Below are positions 23,378-38,100 of a stretch of DNA of 64,000 nt, in pieces. A model generated the notes under the pieces. It saw only the letters and a program-made list of their open reading frames with translations. It searched no databases and was not told the DNA's origin. Source of the stretch: Trichoplax adhaerens (taxonomy: Eukaryota; Placozoa; Uniplacotomia; Trichoplacea; Trichoplacidae); contig NW_002060964.1 in NCBI RefSeq assembly GCF_000150275.1, positions 571,322-635,321 of the forward strand. Reading direction: 5' to 3'. Both the position numbers and the translations under genes were made by a program. Every line of letters begins with the position of its first letter. Position 1 is the stretch's first letter.

Positions 23378-26300
23378 TTAATTTCCAATGCCATCACTGG
23401 AAGCTCCGCTTGCAGTTGCCAATAGTTTCTCTCCAAAGCGTTGCACCGTCGTTACAGTATTCTCTTGAAGTAATCGACAGAATATTATGAAATCGGACCC
23501 ACAACGACAGTAACATAAAATCTCAAGTAGCATTTCTACTCGATCTTCTCTATGTTTCTCATTTCTGATGTCAGCAACTTGTCTACAGCTTAAAATGTGT
23601 TTCAACTTCAATGAATTTAATATTTCATCGATCGGTACTACTCTAATAAATTCTTCACCGTGCTCATTTAAAGCATGTTGTAACTGTTTGGTCGATGGCG
23701 TTTGCTCCTCATTTATGGCTGTTGTATAAAAATTTGATAGAAATTTTATTTAAGAAATAGAATAATATTTCATTAACTATATCGCGAAAATATTGTTAAT
23801 AAACCTAAATGAAGGCGGTACATCCCATTTAATAAGACCCGGTCTTGTATAACTTATGCATAGATCATGCACTTATAAAAACGTTTGCTTTTACTAAGCT
23901 AAAATTATGTTAATTTGAGTAAAGGACCGTACTTGAGACTGCTGTTGCGACCGTGTATCTACATAATGCAAATATAATCTACCATTCAGAATAAAATGAA
24001 ATTCTGCGAATGGTTTTGTATTCATCTATTATAGACTAAATTACGAACTATAAGTAGCCTGATCTAGTTGTAATCGGCGACATAAGAATTCTTTAAGACA
24101 CTAGTAAAATATCCATTTTGTAATATACAGTAATCACAGGTCGATGCAATATAGTCAATAAAAGACAATACTATATTGAAATTAACAGAAATAGAAGTTA
24201 CCTGATGCTATTGTTGAACGATCTGTTTGTAGTTGATTGCTTGCGTCTGTTCGATGTGTAAATTCTTCCTCAGTTGCTAATTTTTGTTGCTTTGCAGCAG
24301 TATCAGATACCTGACAAAACTGGTCGTTACATTTTGCAATATGATCTTTTAACGTTTTCATTTTGGGATGATCTTCTTCGAATAAATTACGTAAAATAGT
24401 GACGGCTTTTTCATAATGTAATTTGGCTCGATTATAATCGCATTGACGAAAGTAGACGTGCGCTTTATTTCGGTAAGAATTAGCGGCATAAGGATGGTCT
24501 TCGCTTAAGTTCTTCCGAGTGATATTAAGCGACCTATCACACATAGCATGAGCTTCATCGAAATCACCTTGTTTCATGTTTACAGTTGCTATGCTGTTAT
24601 ATACCATAGCAAGAAAGGGATGATCAGGTTTTATAAAACTTGCCCTGTAAACATCTTGAGATTGTTGGTGTTTAGCGAGAGCCTCTCCATATTTATCTTG
24701 CTTATTGTAGATATAGCCAATGCATCCGTATGACATAGCAACATCTGGATGATTATCACCGAGTAATTCACGCTGAATTTTCAGTGATTGCTCATGCATA
24801 GAAAGAGCTCTATCGTATTCACCTTGCTTACTGAGGACAAGACCAATGTTATTACGCAGACAAGCAACAATAATGCGACTGTTATAGGGTTTTTTTAGGT
24901 AAATATTTAGCGATTTGTTATACATAGAAAGAGCACCATCTAAATTTCCTTGAGAATAATATACATATCCGATACCTTTATATGACTTAGCAATATCAGG
25001 ATGGTCGAGACCTAGAGCTGATAATTGAATTTTGATTGCTTTTTCATGCATGAAAAGGGCCATTTTATACTTGCCTTGTTGGCTATAGACAATCCCTATG
25101 TTATTGTATGTTTCTGCAATATCTGGATTGGTGTAACCAAGAACTTTGGTTTGGATTTGTACTGATTCCTCAAACTTACAAAGAGCATCTTCGTGCCTAC
25201 CTAGAGCATAATAGACATTTCCCATATTATTATAGGACTTAGCTATATCATGATGGTTTTCGCCAAGAACTTTCGATTGTATATTGATTGCTTTCTCATA
25301 CATAGAAAAAGCCTCTTCATACTTGCCTTGATAGTAATAGATCTTTCCTATATTATTATTTGACTTTGCAACATCAGGATGATTTCGACCAAAGGCTGAC
25401 ATTTGAATTTTAAGAGCTTTCTCGTACGATGAAAGTGCTTCTTTATGCTTGCCTTCATATTCAAGAACAGCTCCGATGTTACTATGTGATTGTGCAACAT
25501 CGGAATGTTCGTAGCCAAGGACTGACAATCGAATTTGCAGCGATTCTTCATACATAGAATGGGCCCTTTTAGGCTCGTCTTGACGATAGCAGACATTTCC
25601 CATGTTGCTGTACGACTTTGCAACATCTGGATGATTCTTTCCGAGGCGCTCCGATCGAATTTTGAGTGACTTTTCATACTTAATACGAGCATCGTCATAC
25701 TTGCTTTGACAGAAATAGACATCTCCTATGTAACTATACGTCTGTGCAATATCAAGAGTATTATGATCGAGTTCTGACTTCTCCTGAATTTTAAGGGATA
25801 GATCAAACTTTAGAAGAGCTTCTTCATATTTGCCTTGACTAGAGTAAATAGCTCCTATACCATTGTATAACTTGGCAACATCGGGATGATTATGATCTAA
25901 AGATGATAACAGAATATTTTCCGACTTTTTATACATAGAAAGGGCCTCTTCATGTTTACCTTGGTCAAAATAGGCTGCTGCAATGTAGTTATACGATTTC
26001 GCGATAGCATGGTGATCATGTGCAAGACCTGATAATCTAATTTTAAGTGATTTTTCATACATAGAAATAGCCTCACCATGCTTGCCTTGACTAGAAAACA
26101 CAGCTCCAATGTTATCGTATAAATGCGTAACATTAAGAGTTTCAGGCCCATAGATTGCTACAAGAATTTTGCGTGACTTTTCATACATAGAATAAGCATT
26201 ATCGTATTCGGCCTGTCTAGAATAAACCTTTCCCATGTTATTATAGGATTCTGCAACATCCAGATGATTGTTGCCTAAGACTGATGATCGGATTTTTAGC

Positions 26301-28315
26301 GATTTTTCGAACTCAGAAAGGGCCTCTTTGTATTTATCTTGTTTAAAATAGATATTACCAATGTTATTATACGTCTGCGCTAGATCGGGATGTGTTTGAT
26401 CAAGGACTGATTTCTGAATTTTGAGCGATTTCTCATACTTGGCAATAGCATCTTCATCCTTGCCTTGATTAGAATAGACATTTGCCATTCTACTATATGA
26501 TCTAGCAACGTCAGGATGGTTTTCGTTATAGACTGATAATTGAATTTCGAGAGCCTTGTTATACATAGCTAGGGCGTCTTCATACTTGCCTTGGCGAAAA
26601 TACGTATCTCCCTCGCCGCTATAAGATTTGGCAATATCAGGATGAATGTGACTAAAGACTTTTATTTGAATAACGATAGACTTCTTATAGCTAGAATGGG
26701 CCTCCTCGTACTTGCCTTGGCGAGAATAGATATTACCAATATAAATATATGTCTGCGCTATATCAGGATGATTGGAATCCGTAAAAGCCTTCTTTTGAAC
26801 ATTGAGCGCTTTATTGCACTTAGAAAGAGCTTCACCAAACTTGCCTTGATTTAAATAGACGTTCGCTATGCAGTTGTTTAGCCTGGCAACATCAGGATGA
26901 TAGTAGCCGAGGACTGAGTGTCGAATTTTGATAGATTTCTCGAACATAGAAAGAGCCTCTTCATGCTTTCCTTGGTATTCCTTGATATTACCTATATTAT
27001 AATAGGATTGAGCTATATCTGGATGATTATGATTACTACTAAAAGCTGATTTTTGAATTTCAAGAGATTTCTCGCACAAAGTAAGAGCTTGTTCATACTT
27101 GCCCTGAATTACGTAGATATTTCCTTGACTACTGTATACCTTCGCTATATCAGGATGATTATGACCATGTACTGATAATCGGATTTCCAGAGACTCCTTG
27201 TACATAGAAAGAGCCTCATCATATTTGCCTAGGTCAGAAAAGACATTACCCTTGCTATGATAGGATTGTGCTATATCCGGATGATTACGATTAAGGACTG
27301 CCTTTTGAATTTGAAGCGATTTATCGTACTTAGAGAGAGCTTCCTCGTGCTTGCCTAGGCTAGAATAGGCATTTCCCATGCAGCTATGCGAGTTAGCAAC
27401 ATCGGCATGATTCTCGCCAAAGACTAATAATCGAATTTCCAGCGACTTCTTATACTCAGTAAGGGCCTCGTCATGTTTGCCTTGATGACTATAGACCTTT
27501 CCAATGCTATTGCGCGATTTTGCGATAATGGGATTATTGTAAACCAGGACTGCAAATTGAATTTTAAGTGCTTTCTCATACTTAGAAAGCGCCTCTTCAT
27601 TCTTGCCTTGATGTAAATACACATCCCCTATATGACTATATGTCTCTGCGAGGTCAGGGTGATCGGGATGGAAGACCGAAAGTTGAACTTTAAGTGACTT
27701 TCCAAACTTAGAATGGGCCTCTTCATATTCTCCTTGATTACAGTGCACAACTCCGATGTGATTGTATAACTTTGCGACATCAGCATGATTGTCGCCGTGG
27801 ACTGCCGTTTGAATATCCATTGATTTGTTAAACATGGATAAAGCCTCGTTGTACTTGCCTTGATCGTTACAAGCTATGCCAATATAACGGTATGAATTGC
27901 TAATTTCTACTTTCTCGGTAGAACATTTTAATTCCTTGATATCTCGTGATTTTTCAAAATCAGCTAATGCTTCTTTCCAATCTCCTCGTAGACGTTTAAT
28001 TTGGCCTTGAACGTCTAAACATTGAGCATAGTTGATTTTTTCTGAAAGATTTTCAGCTATTTCAAGAGCTTTTCCACTAAAATGTTGGGCTTTTATGCCA
28101 TCACCACGCTGTATATATATATCGCAAAGTTGAAGATAAATCTGGCACTGATACTGATTCAACTGAGGAGTGTCTCGGCTGATGGCGTTCATTCCCTCGT
28201 TTATTCGAATATAGCAAGATAGAGCTTGATCAAGCTTACCGGCTTGAAGGTTTTTTTTACCTTCTTCGTCTAGAGATTGAAACTGTTGAGTAGATTTAGT
28301 CGTTTGATTGCCCAT
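23378..28315 (-). CDS. TPR-CARD protein: myristoylation-type N-terminus, about 28 TPRs, C-terminal CARD
   Basis: Two exons, 28315-24202 and 23718-23378 (phase 1, intron GTAACT...ACAG of 483 nt), give 1,484 residues. The N-terminus MGNQTTK fits the N-myristoylation consensus (Gly2, Thr at the fifth motif position). From about residue 140 to 1330 runs an array of roughly 28 TPRs of 42 residues, kinesin-light-chain/TPR_12 type, with the recurrent motif NHPDIAxSYNNIGxVY then QGKYEEALSMYEKSLKIQ. The second exon encodes a typical CARD: IDEILNSLKLKHILSCRQVA, HREDRVEMLLEIL, SDFIIFCRLLQEN, then the helix ending GEKLLA. CARDs join death-fold complexes that recruit caspases or kinases; TPR arrays bind partner peptides. 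A membrane-tethered sensor or scaffold role is inference. The paralogue at 35195-39912 shares the layout but ends in a Death domain. The giant exon's start ATG is the first in frame. Confidence 0.85.
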
Positions 28316-29044
28316 ATTTCAGATTTGAAAAAGGAAAATGAATATGAAATAATGGAACTCGAATTGAACTATGTGTTCTAGTCAAGATTTACGTTTATTT
28401 TCGAGTTGTGACTGGTATAAAGTATAAATAAAAGTCGTTAAATAACGCAAATTGCCGATATTAACCAAGATAGCTAGTCCGTGTTTTGTATAGATACTTT
28501 GGATTTAAATTTTCTTCAATCGAGTTAGAAAAATGAAATTTTCTGCCTGTTGTATGTTCAATCTAGAAAGAAATATCAATAGACTTAGGAAGTTCTAACA
28601 AACAAATGAAAACGTAAACGTGGCAATGTCCAATGGCCTCAATTAACATTGATTACCATTAGTACCATGTAATTCTAGTAGGCAATGCCACCTTGTAGGG
28701 CCATTGCTATGCCATCCTTTATACTAAATCATTAATCTTAAGCTTATGCGGTTTACTATGGGTGTCTATGGCAATAGCCGAACAAGAGGTAATCCTGTTA
28801 GGCCAACGATATATCCTATGGAAGCACTCGCTAAAACTTTCAGCATACTGATTCGATATGTACAATTTGAAACGCTTAAATGTCCAGGAAAGGGAAAATT
28901 TTCTATAAGCAATCGTCAAAAATGTAGTGCTGTATCAAGTATGATACTCGATACTTTTGATATTGACCGGTTTAAGCTAAAAAATGCTCTAGCATGTTCA
29001 GTATGGCTTCCCAAGTGTCTGCAATAAACTCTATAAATTTGGGC
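28316..29044. other. upstream region of the TPR-CARD gene
   Basis: This presumably contains the promoter of the minus-strand TPR-CARD gene; no specific element is recognised. A 93-codon plus-strand open frame (28746-29027) has no recognisable domain or repeat of known type and was not accepted. Confidence 0.4.
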
Positions 29045-29910
29045 CAGAAGCAAAGGCCATTAATCAGATAGTTCTTAATCGTTTTCGATTTCGATCAAGG
29101 AGTAAGCTATGGAGATTGAGAAAATCTAGATGCGTGATCTTTCTTTAAATGTCATGAGCTGGTAATAGAATATGTTGTTTGAAGAAAATCAGATTGCTTT
29201 TTATACTTAATCGTTTCGAATTTCGATTAAGGAACGAAAAAGTTATAGAGATGAAGAAAATCTAGATGCCTGATCTTTCTCTAAATATCATGAGCGGGTA
29301 ATAGAGCGTGGGGTTTGGAAAAGATCGGACTGCTTATAAGTATTGAACCTTTAATCGTTTTGGACTTCGATTAAGGAGTAAGTTATAGAGATGGAGAAAA
29401 ATCTAAATGCCTGATCTTTCTCTGAATGTCATGAACTTGTAATAGAACATGGCGTTTGAAGTAGATCAGACTGTTTAAACTCCTATCGTTTCGGATTTCA
29501 ATTGAGGAAGGAGTAAGTTATAGAGCAGGAGAAAAAAATCTAGCGGTATGATCTTTCTCTAAATATCATGAGCTTTTAGTAGAACATCGCGCTTGAAGAA
29601 GATCGGACTGTTTATTAACATTAATCGTTTCGGATTTTGATCAAGGAAGGAATAAGTTATAGAGATGGAGGAAAATCTAGATGCCTGATCTTTCTCTAAA
29701 TGTCATGAGCATGTAATAGAATATGGCGTTTGGAGAAGATCGAACAGTTTATTAAACTCTAATCGTTGCGGATTTACATCAGGGAAGGAGTAAGCTATAA
29801 AGATGAAGAAAAATCGAAATGTCTAATCTTTCTCTAACTCCCACAAGCTTGTAATAGAATATGGCGTTTGGAGAATAACTGACTGTTTATTAAGCTAGTC
29901 ATTCAAGTCC
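29045..29910. repeat. tandem repeat, unit about 120-130 bp, seven copies
   Basis: The unit TAATCGTTTCGGATTTCGAT, TAAGGAAGGAGTAAGTTATA, GAGATGGAGAAAAATCTAGA, TGCCTGATCTTTCTCTAAAT, GTCATGAGCTTGTAATAGAA, CATGGCGTTTGAAGAAGATC recurs with moderate divergence. It contains no extended open frame and lies between the two TPR genes. Confidence 0.8.
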
Positions 29911-31469
29911 ATCTTGAAATGATGGATAAAGATAGTGCGGTATTAGTTGCGGGCAGATGCGAATAGAGTAGGATACTATAGGTATCACTAAATCATACGT
30001 GGCCTCTAGATGTTATTTCTGTTGTTTAATATCGCTTTGATTATGTTATATGAAGATTGTAAAAATACATACAGTACTATGCCATATAGTAAGCAAAATT
30101 AATTTTAGAGAAATTAAATTGAAACGTAACAACTTCATTTCAATTTCAGCAGCCGAAATCCATGCAATGACAACTATCTAGTCTAGTGAAGTCGTAATCG
30201 ATTCCTTGAAAAGATAATTTTTATCTTAATTCATACTGCAGCCCTAATCGTACATCGTTAAATCAATCGATTCTCAAACTCCGATGACAATAAGGGTGCT
30301 TGAGAAATGCTTTACTTAGAAATAAAATTGAAACGCATAGAACATCACGAGAATAAGTTTACGGTTCTTCTGATAGCTGCCTCTAACTCGTGGTATTTAA
30401 AACTGACATTTCTCTCGAAGACTTGTTCTAAACGATAAAACTTTATAGATGAAATAAACTATCTAGAAAGGGGTATGATTATACGTCTACCGGCACAAAT
30501 GATAGCTAACAATTCAATAAATTGCCTCAAAATAGATGGTACTATAGCAAGTCTACTCGTGGCTCTAACGGTTACTGCAATCTCATGGGTCATTAAGATT
30601 GACTATCGTCTTTATTTAAACGGTATTTGAACCGGTTAAAATCGTAGTACAGTAATAAAGTAGCCTGTAAAGAAATTTGTGACAATCGGCACACTGGTAT
30701 TTCACAAATTAAACGTGATTTTAACCGATAGGGCGTTAATAATTATTTCTAACCTGATGATAAATTCCTTTTTTTAATTATCTTCGATCCTGATCGAAGT
30801 ATGCCGCGGTAGAAATTTCTGTGAACCGGCATACCACGAGTAATCTTTATATAAGGTACAAAGAGTAAAATTTAAAATAACAAATGCATCCATGCATGAA
30901 TTGATTATGAAAAAATTTGTCTTAAATAAATAAAAAATGATTGAAAGCAAGGTAATTTTGCACACATTAACGAGGAAATTACGGTATAGCAATAGGAAAA
31001 AATTAATTGATGCGTCAAACTGTTTTACATTGAGGCTTAAACATCGGTCTAAAATTCTCCGCTAGCTGATTATTATAATGAGTTGCCAATACTAATTTGC
31101 ATATATCCCCATATTTTAATATGCCATTAACTTAAATTATTTAGGTACTGTAAGAGTAATGGAGTAGTGTACTATAAGAGATAGTAGCTTGAAACTAGAT
31201 ACCACATTGTTTAACATTGGCTATAATTGCGCTAAATTCGAAAATTGGATAGCAGAAGTGGCATAGTTGTAGTACTCTTTAGATATTTGAATTACTCGAC
31301 AATTGATACTGTCAATAGGTTACTTACACTAATATTTAATATAGTCAGTAACATGCTCTAACAACTTGCAAAGGTCCTTTAATAACTATGCAATGAAAAT
31401 AAGCATTCCTGAACAGTCACAGCGTATAATTTAATAAGCAAAATTACCAGAAAATGGATCAGATCGTTA
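29911..31469. other. gene-free stretch
   Basis: AT-rich DNA without a supportable exon. A 72-codon minus-strand open frame at 30774-30992 is judged chance. Confidence 0.45.
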
Positions 31470-32790
31470 ATCTGATACTGGACTTGCGATCATATGATTA
31501 GAAAAATGTATTACTTGCTAGAATTGTCAGCATGATAGACTGTAATCATTAAATGTGGACTGAGTAGATGATTCGATCTTGAATGTATGAATTTACTGTA
31601 ATGTATATTTATGTCCATCATAATCACGTAATGTAATACCGCTGAAAATATCGTCATAATAAATGATTTTTGAAAGTATGTGCACTGTTTTTATCCTAAC
31701 TAGAACTTCTACCGTCACATACATATCGTATACAATAGTAACTTATGCCATAATGATGCAGGTATTTCAAAAAAGTCTAAAATTTGTTTAATCGATCGCT
31801 ACTTTATTATTTGCAAAATTAGTAAGGAATAACTCAATGATCAGATACGATCAACTAATAACGGTACACTACACCTTAGTAAGAAATGATTTCCGGTACT
31901 ATATTTAAGTTTATTGTGCAGTCAGTGAGTCTCTAATTTTAGTTCATAAAAGTTTCTAATCTATAATATCTATCACTTTTACGCTACATTTTTTGTTAGG
32001 TTAGTAATGCTGCAAGCAATCAGTACACCGAGTAATCATCATCTATGACCGTAATTCAGTGCTGTCGTCATGAACTATTACACTATTCCGATGAAAGGGA
32101 TTTGATCACTTAAAAATGCAGTAATCATAATTACTTTGGTTATCTACGCCAAAGGTTTAATAACGTACTCAAATATCTTTGTAGTTGCTTGTAAACTACC
32201 ACCACAGCTCAATTCCGCAAATAGCCTCAATAGATTGTAGTACAAGTAGTAAAGAATGTTGCTGGCGCTCTTTAGTGGACAATTCTTAGTAATAGCAATA
32301 ATCTAATAATGACGTAAAGTAATTGTATTTTTTAGTCTACACCAATAAACAGCCAATAAGTAGTAGGCTAAAGCTCTTAAGATACTAGAGATACCTTCCA
32401 GTCTAGTTAGAACTAAAAATATGAACAAAGTTTGATATTTTATTCTACACTATTGAAATTTGATTAACACCGGCTGTAACCGGTTGCTGTGGTATTATAG
32501 CCGTAGATCAAGATGATAAACTCAGATAACTAATCCTATCCATTAATGATCGAGCATGTGAAGAGTTTATTCGAAACGGCATTACTTAGGTGTTTATGCC
32601 ACCACTAAAAACATAGCTGATTTTATCGCTGTGGTAACTGGTATATTACTTGAACGGAACAACTAGTTTTCGTACTAGAAACTTTATGTACTGTAGCAGC
32701 TACATTATTTATCGTTACAAGCAATTGAGTTAAGGCTAACACTTGGATGATCATAGCATAAGGTCAGTGTTGCTGTTAGGTTGTGACACA
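31470..32790. repeat. segmental duplication, copy A (about 1.3 kb)
   Basis: This block is matched, with substitutions and indels, by copy B at about 33060-34225. Shared landmarks include CTACTTTATTATTTGCAAAA, GATCAGATACGATCAACT, TTTATTGTGCAGTCAGTGAG, GTAATGCTGCAAG, CATGAACTATTACACTAT and ACGCCAAAGGTTTAATAACG. No coding function is evident. It may be a diverged non-autonomous mobile element or a local duplication. Confidence 0.75.
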
Positions 32791-33059
32791 ATCATAAGTA
32801 AGATGGCGGCGCTAGACTTGAGTGGACTAGGGGTATCAGGAATTATATTCAGTCGTTGGGATAGTTGCATATTATTAGAGGATAATTTTTTAATCGATAT
32901 TCTAAGAGCTGGCTGTGTACATATAGCTTACCTGGTCAAAGTTCTACTATTGTAATATTCAACAATATAATTTAGGTAATAACCCATCTTTAACCACTAC
33001 ACTGAAAGGCTAATTATTGGGTGATTAGTTTATAGAGTAGAGCTAGAAGTAGTACGTTA

Positions 33060-34225
33060 TTACATGGGCTTACGATCGTATGATAACAAAAATATTCTGC
33101 ATGCTAGAATTTTCAGCGCGTTCGATTGTAATATAATCATCGCTTGCCGACCGATTAAATGATTCGATCGCATGATAACGAAAATATGGTGTATGCTACA
33201 ATTTTCAGCGCGATCGATTGCAATCTTATCATTGCTTCAGGACTAATTAAATCTTGATCGTATAAAATCGCTTTAATGTATATTTATGTCCATCATTATG
33301 ACGTAATAATAAGCGATCTAAAGTATACAAGCTATTTTTATTCTTAAATTTCTACCATTACGTATATACCATATGCAATAGTGGCTTACGTCATGATGAT
33401 GCAAGATATTACAGAAATAGTCTAAAACTTATTTAATAATCGCTACTTTATTATTTGCAAAATTGACAAGGAATAACTAAATGATCAGATACGATCAACT
33501 CATTACCCTACGCCTTAGCGAGAAATAATTTCTAGTGCTATATTTAACTTTATTGTGCAGTCAGTGAGTCTCTAACTTTAGCTGATAAAGGTTTCTAATC
33601 TATAATACCCATCACTATTACGATTCGTTTTTGTTACGGTAGCAATGCTGCAAGTAATCAGTACATCTGGTAATGATCGTCTATGACCTTAATTCAGAGC
33701 TATCATCATGAACTATTACACTATCCTGATGACATGGAATGGATCATTTAATATGCAACAATCATAATTATACTGGTTATCCACGCCAAAGGTTTAATAA
33801 CGTACTCAAATATCTCTGTAGCTACTTGTAAACTACCAACATAGCTCAATTTCGTAAATAGCTTCAATAGATTGTAATCCAAGTAATAAAAAATATTACT
33901 AGTGCTTTTTAGTGAAAAGTCATCGTAGGAACAATAATTCACAATGACGTAAAGTAGTTATACTTTTCTATCTACACTATTGATCGAGTATATAAACAAT
34001 TTATTTAAAACAGCGCTATTTACGCATTTATGTAGTCATTAAAATTATGTAGACGCTTTTATTACTGTGGTAACAGCAATATTACTTAAATAGAACATCT
34101 AGTTTTTATACTAACGACATTGTGCTTGCTAACCGCCACATGATTGATCATAAAAGGCAATTAAATAAAGACTAATACTTGGATAATCATACCATAAGGT
34201 TGGTGTTGCTATTATGCCACTTTTC
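33060..34225. repeat. segmental duplication, copy B (about 1.2 kb)
   Basis: This copy keeps the same landmark order as copy A and is offset by about 1.6 kb at its left part and 1.4 kb at its right part, so internal deletions have occurred. The last shared phrase is CTTGGATAATCATACCATAA at about 34180, matching copy A at about 32743. No open frame is shared by the two copies. Confidence 0.75.
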
Positions 34226-35194
34226 AAACTAACACAGGCAATGGCTACAAATATCAGTAAACAGTAATTTAAATTATTTATTTTAAAAATTAAATGGAAC
34301 ATAAAATTTACATATTGATAGCACTAAAGCGCCTCATAGCAGTATTTACGATACTTAGCAGATAACTGTATTGAAATTAGAATGAAAAGTCCGAATATTG
34401 TAATTAAAACAAAAGGATACTAGTTTTTCATTGTTAAACAATTTTATGATACTTACTTAAATCAAATAGTCACTAATCTAATTTTACTAACCCTTACTAT
34501 CTCTTTTGCAAGGAAGAAATTTAATATACATGATTTGATATAGCGATAAAACAAAATAAAAATTTGAAAGTTTATCCACGTCGCCTGTCCATAGTTCAAC
34601 TGATGATTTTTTTGCTCATGTTGATCTAATGATAAAATAAGCGTATGAGAACCATGTTAAATTTAATATTATTAAATAATTAGATTAAGATGAAAGATTT
34701 TCTCCTAAGTTTTCCTAACGTTATAATATTTCTAATCATAAACTAGCTTACTCCTATTTCATAGTAGTTGTAGAATAAATAAAATTCGTAACAAAATATA
34801 AAGCACTCATAACATTTAGCGTTAATCTGAATAGCCATTATTAAATCGGCTAAAACTACACCGTAGTAAAATTTAGTCTGAATAAAATTCCTATATTATA
34901 TCTAATTTATTACGGTACACAATAATGCTTGATTACTAAAAGTACATTAACTAATAACTAGCTAAAAACATTGACAATCACAACAGCACTTAAAATATCG
35001 GCATCATAATTAGCACTTGAGAATATAGTCACAAAAATCATATCGGATTTACTTCACCGAGTTGAAGCGTAGTATACAGAAACAGCCAACAATACTTTAT
35101 ATCGATCAATCTATAGTATACTATAACAGATATAGCTATATTACACGCAAAAACAAGAATTCTTGATCTTAAAACATAATTTTACTGAAGATAC
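34226..35194. other. gene-free stretch downstream of the TPR-Death domain gene
   Basis: Very AT-rich; it presumably includes the 3' UTR of the minus-strand gene ending at 35195. No exon is recognised. Confidence 0.4.
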
Positions 35195-38100
35195 TTACTT
35201 ATTGATGCCGATCCTTTCTGCTAGGGGACCAAGGTCGCTTTTAACTAAAGCATCGATCAATTTTGGCTTTGTCAGTTTACAAGTTGGGTTTTTGTAGCAT
35301 CGGTATAACATTTCATAGCATTGTTCTTCAATACCATTTATTTCTTTAGCAATTTTTCTAACTTCGTTGTAGTCCATGTCTAACTCTATAGCCAACCTTC
35401 GCCAGTCTACGCCTAAATCTCTATAAATTTCTTTTATGCATAATAAAATATCTGTAATAAAGTAAAGTAGTTGATATAAATTAGGTCCCTTTAACAATTG
35501 TTTATTAACTAATAAGAATAGTTATGCGAGACATCACGGTTTCATTTGCAAAAATATATACGCATAACATTAAATAGATTTAATATTATATCTTGCAGTT
35601 ACTTTAAAATAGCCCATTAATATAAGCGCTTGTAAGGTATACTGTACTCTAGCTGCAAGGTTAATTTAGTCATTTTAAATTATTACGGTACTAAAATAAT
35701 CTGCATCGCCGTCGATATTTGCTCCAACGTTTTAATATTAAAATAGTCAATTTTTTGCAACCTTCAGTGGATTGCTCACTACTAAATATTAGTTCATTCT
35801 GCAATCAATATTTCGCACCAACATTACCCAAATGATGAAACATATTTTATAATAAACTAAAATAAGGCCTTAACATGTTTACTTAGTAGTAAGGATAAAA
35901 TTGATATACAATATATAAAAGTTACCTGATGAATGAGCAGGAATATTGATGAAATGTCGATCTTTTATGTCGTCTTGTCCATGATCCCGAAAAGCTACGG
36001 ATACTTGTCGCATAGTAGCAGCTTCATCAAGTTGTTGTAGTGCATCATGAGAATCCGCTATATTATCGTATAAGCTTGCTATTTTGGGATTACTATCGCC
36101 AAATAAAAAATTTAAAATATCCATCGCTTTTCGATAAAACGATAAAGCATCTTCAAATTTACTTTGACAAAAGTAAATTTTAGCCTTATTTCGATAAGAG
36201 TTGGCAGTATAAAGATGATTTTCACATAATTGATCCCTACTAATTCTCAATGAACGCTCACACATAGCCAAAGCCTCATCATATTTACCTTGCTCCGTAT
36301 CGATAATAGCAATGCTATTATAAGACATAGCAATGATGGGATGCTCATTACCAGCAAACTTTCTGACGTAGCTTCTACATGACTTTTCATGCATCGCGAA
36401 AGACTCTGCATACTTTCCTTGCTTATAACGAGCATATCCCATACAGCCATATGACATAGCTATATCAGGATGATCTTCACTTAATGACTTCTTTTGAATG
36501 TTAAGCGATTTCTCATGTAAACTAAGAGCCTGATCGACTTTTCCTTGCTTACTGTAGACAAGGCCAATTTCATTATATAACCGAGCCACGATGGGACAGC
36601 TATCACCAAGTTTTGCAATATAAATCTCTAGCGACTTGTTATACATAGCAAGAGCGGTGTCTAATTTATGTTGAATGTAATATACATATCCAATACTGTT
36701 AAAGGATTTCGCGATATCAAGGTGTTTATTATCGTGAACTGTTAATCGAATTTTGAACGACTTTTCAAGCGAAGAAAGAGCATGATCATACTTGCATTGA
36801 TATGTATAGGCAACTCCAATATTATGATGAGACTCTGCAATATCCGGATGATTGCTACCTAGGACCGATAATCGAATTTTAAGTGACTTTTCATGGTTAG
36901 AAATAGCCTCTTGATACTTTCCCTGACTCTGGCATACAAGGCCAGTGTTGTTATATGACTGTGCAATATCAAGATGGTCATGGCTAAAAAAAGACGTTTG
37001 AATTCTAAGTGACTTTTCAAAGTTAGATAAAGCCTCATCGTAGTTGGCTTGATCATTATAGATAAATCCTTTATTGTTATATAACTGTGCAATTTTTGGA
37101 TGATTGTGGCCTAATGCTGAAGATATTATTTCGTATGATTTGTCGTACATGGAAAGAGCATCTGTGTACTTGCCTTGATTGGAATAGACATCGCCTTTAT
37201 TATTGTATGATTGTGCAACATCAGGATGACTGTGACCTAGGGCTGCTAATTGAATTTCAAGTGATTTCTCATACATAGATAGAGCCTCGTTATCCTTGCC
37301 TTGGTTCTTGTAGACAATTCCGATGTTGTTGTAGGATTTGGCAACATCGGGATGATGGTGACCAAGAACGGATAATTGAATTGCAAGAGATTTCTCATAC
37401 TCTGTAAGAGCTTCCCTATATTTGCCTTGATTCATGTAGACAAGACCCTTACTATTATAAGACTGTGCAACATCAAGATGATCATAACCAAGAACTAATA
37501 TTTGAATTTCGAGTGATTTATTGATCATTAAAAGAGCTTCTTCATGCTTGCCTTGACTAGTAAGTACAGCTCCTTTGTTATTATATGTTTTTGCGACATC
37601 AGGATGGTGATGACCAAGGACTGATAACTGGATATCAAGTGATTTCTTAAACTCAGAAAAGGCCTCATCATATTTGCCTTGATACTTATACACAATTCCA
37701 AACTTATTGTATAACTTGGCAATATCAGGATGATTGTGATCAAGAACTTTTTTCTGAATTTTGAGCGATTTCTTGTACTCTGAAATAGCCTCTTCATATT
37801 TACCTTGATTACACAAGACAGATCCCTTATTACCATGTGATAAAGCAACCTGAGCATGTTCATAGCCTAAGGTTGATTGTTGAACTTTGAGCGATTTGTC
37901 ATACTTTGTCAGAGCATTGTCATATTCACCTTGATTCATATAGACGAGACCAATGTTATTATGGCACTTGGCAACATCAGGATGATTGCGACCCAGGATA
38001 GACGATCGAATTTTTAAAGACTTCTCATATACGGAAAGAGCCAATTTATGCTTGCCTTGAGCATTGTATACATTTCCTATGTTGTTGTATGTCTTGGCGA

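Noticed and set aside
25348-27624. Open frames in other frames of the TPR-CARD exon, both strands
   Set aside because: They are by-products of the repetitive 126-bp coding unit, not genes.
28746-29027. 93-codon plus-strand open frame upstream of the TPR-CARD gene
   Set aside because: No recognisable motif, no splice partners and no conserved composition.
32743-32955. 70-codon open frame at the end of segmental duplication copy A
   Set aside because: Not preserved in copy B, so not a conserved coding unit.
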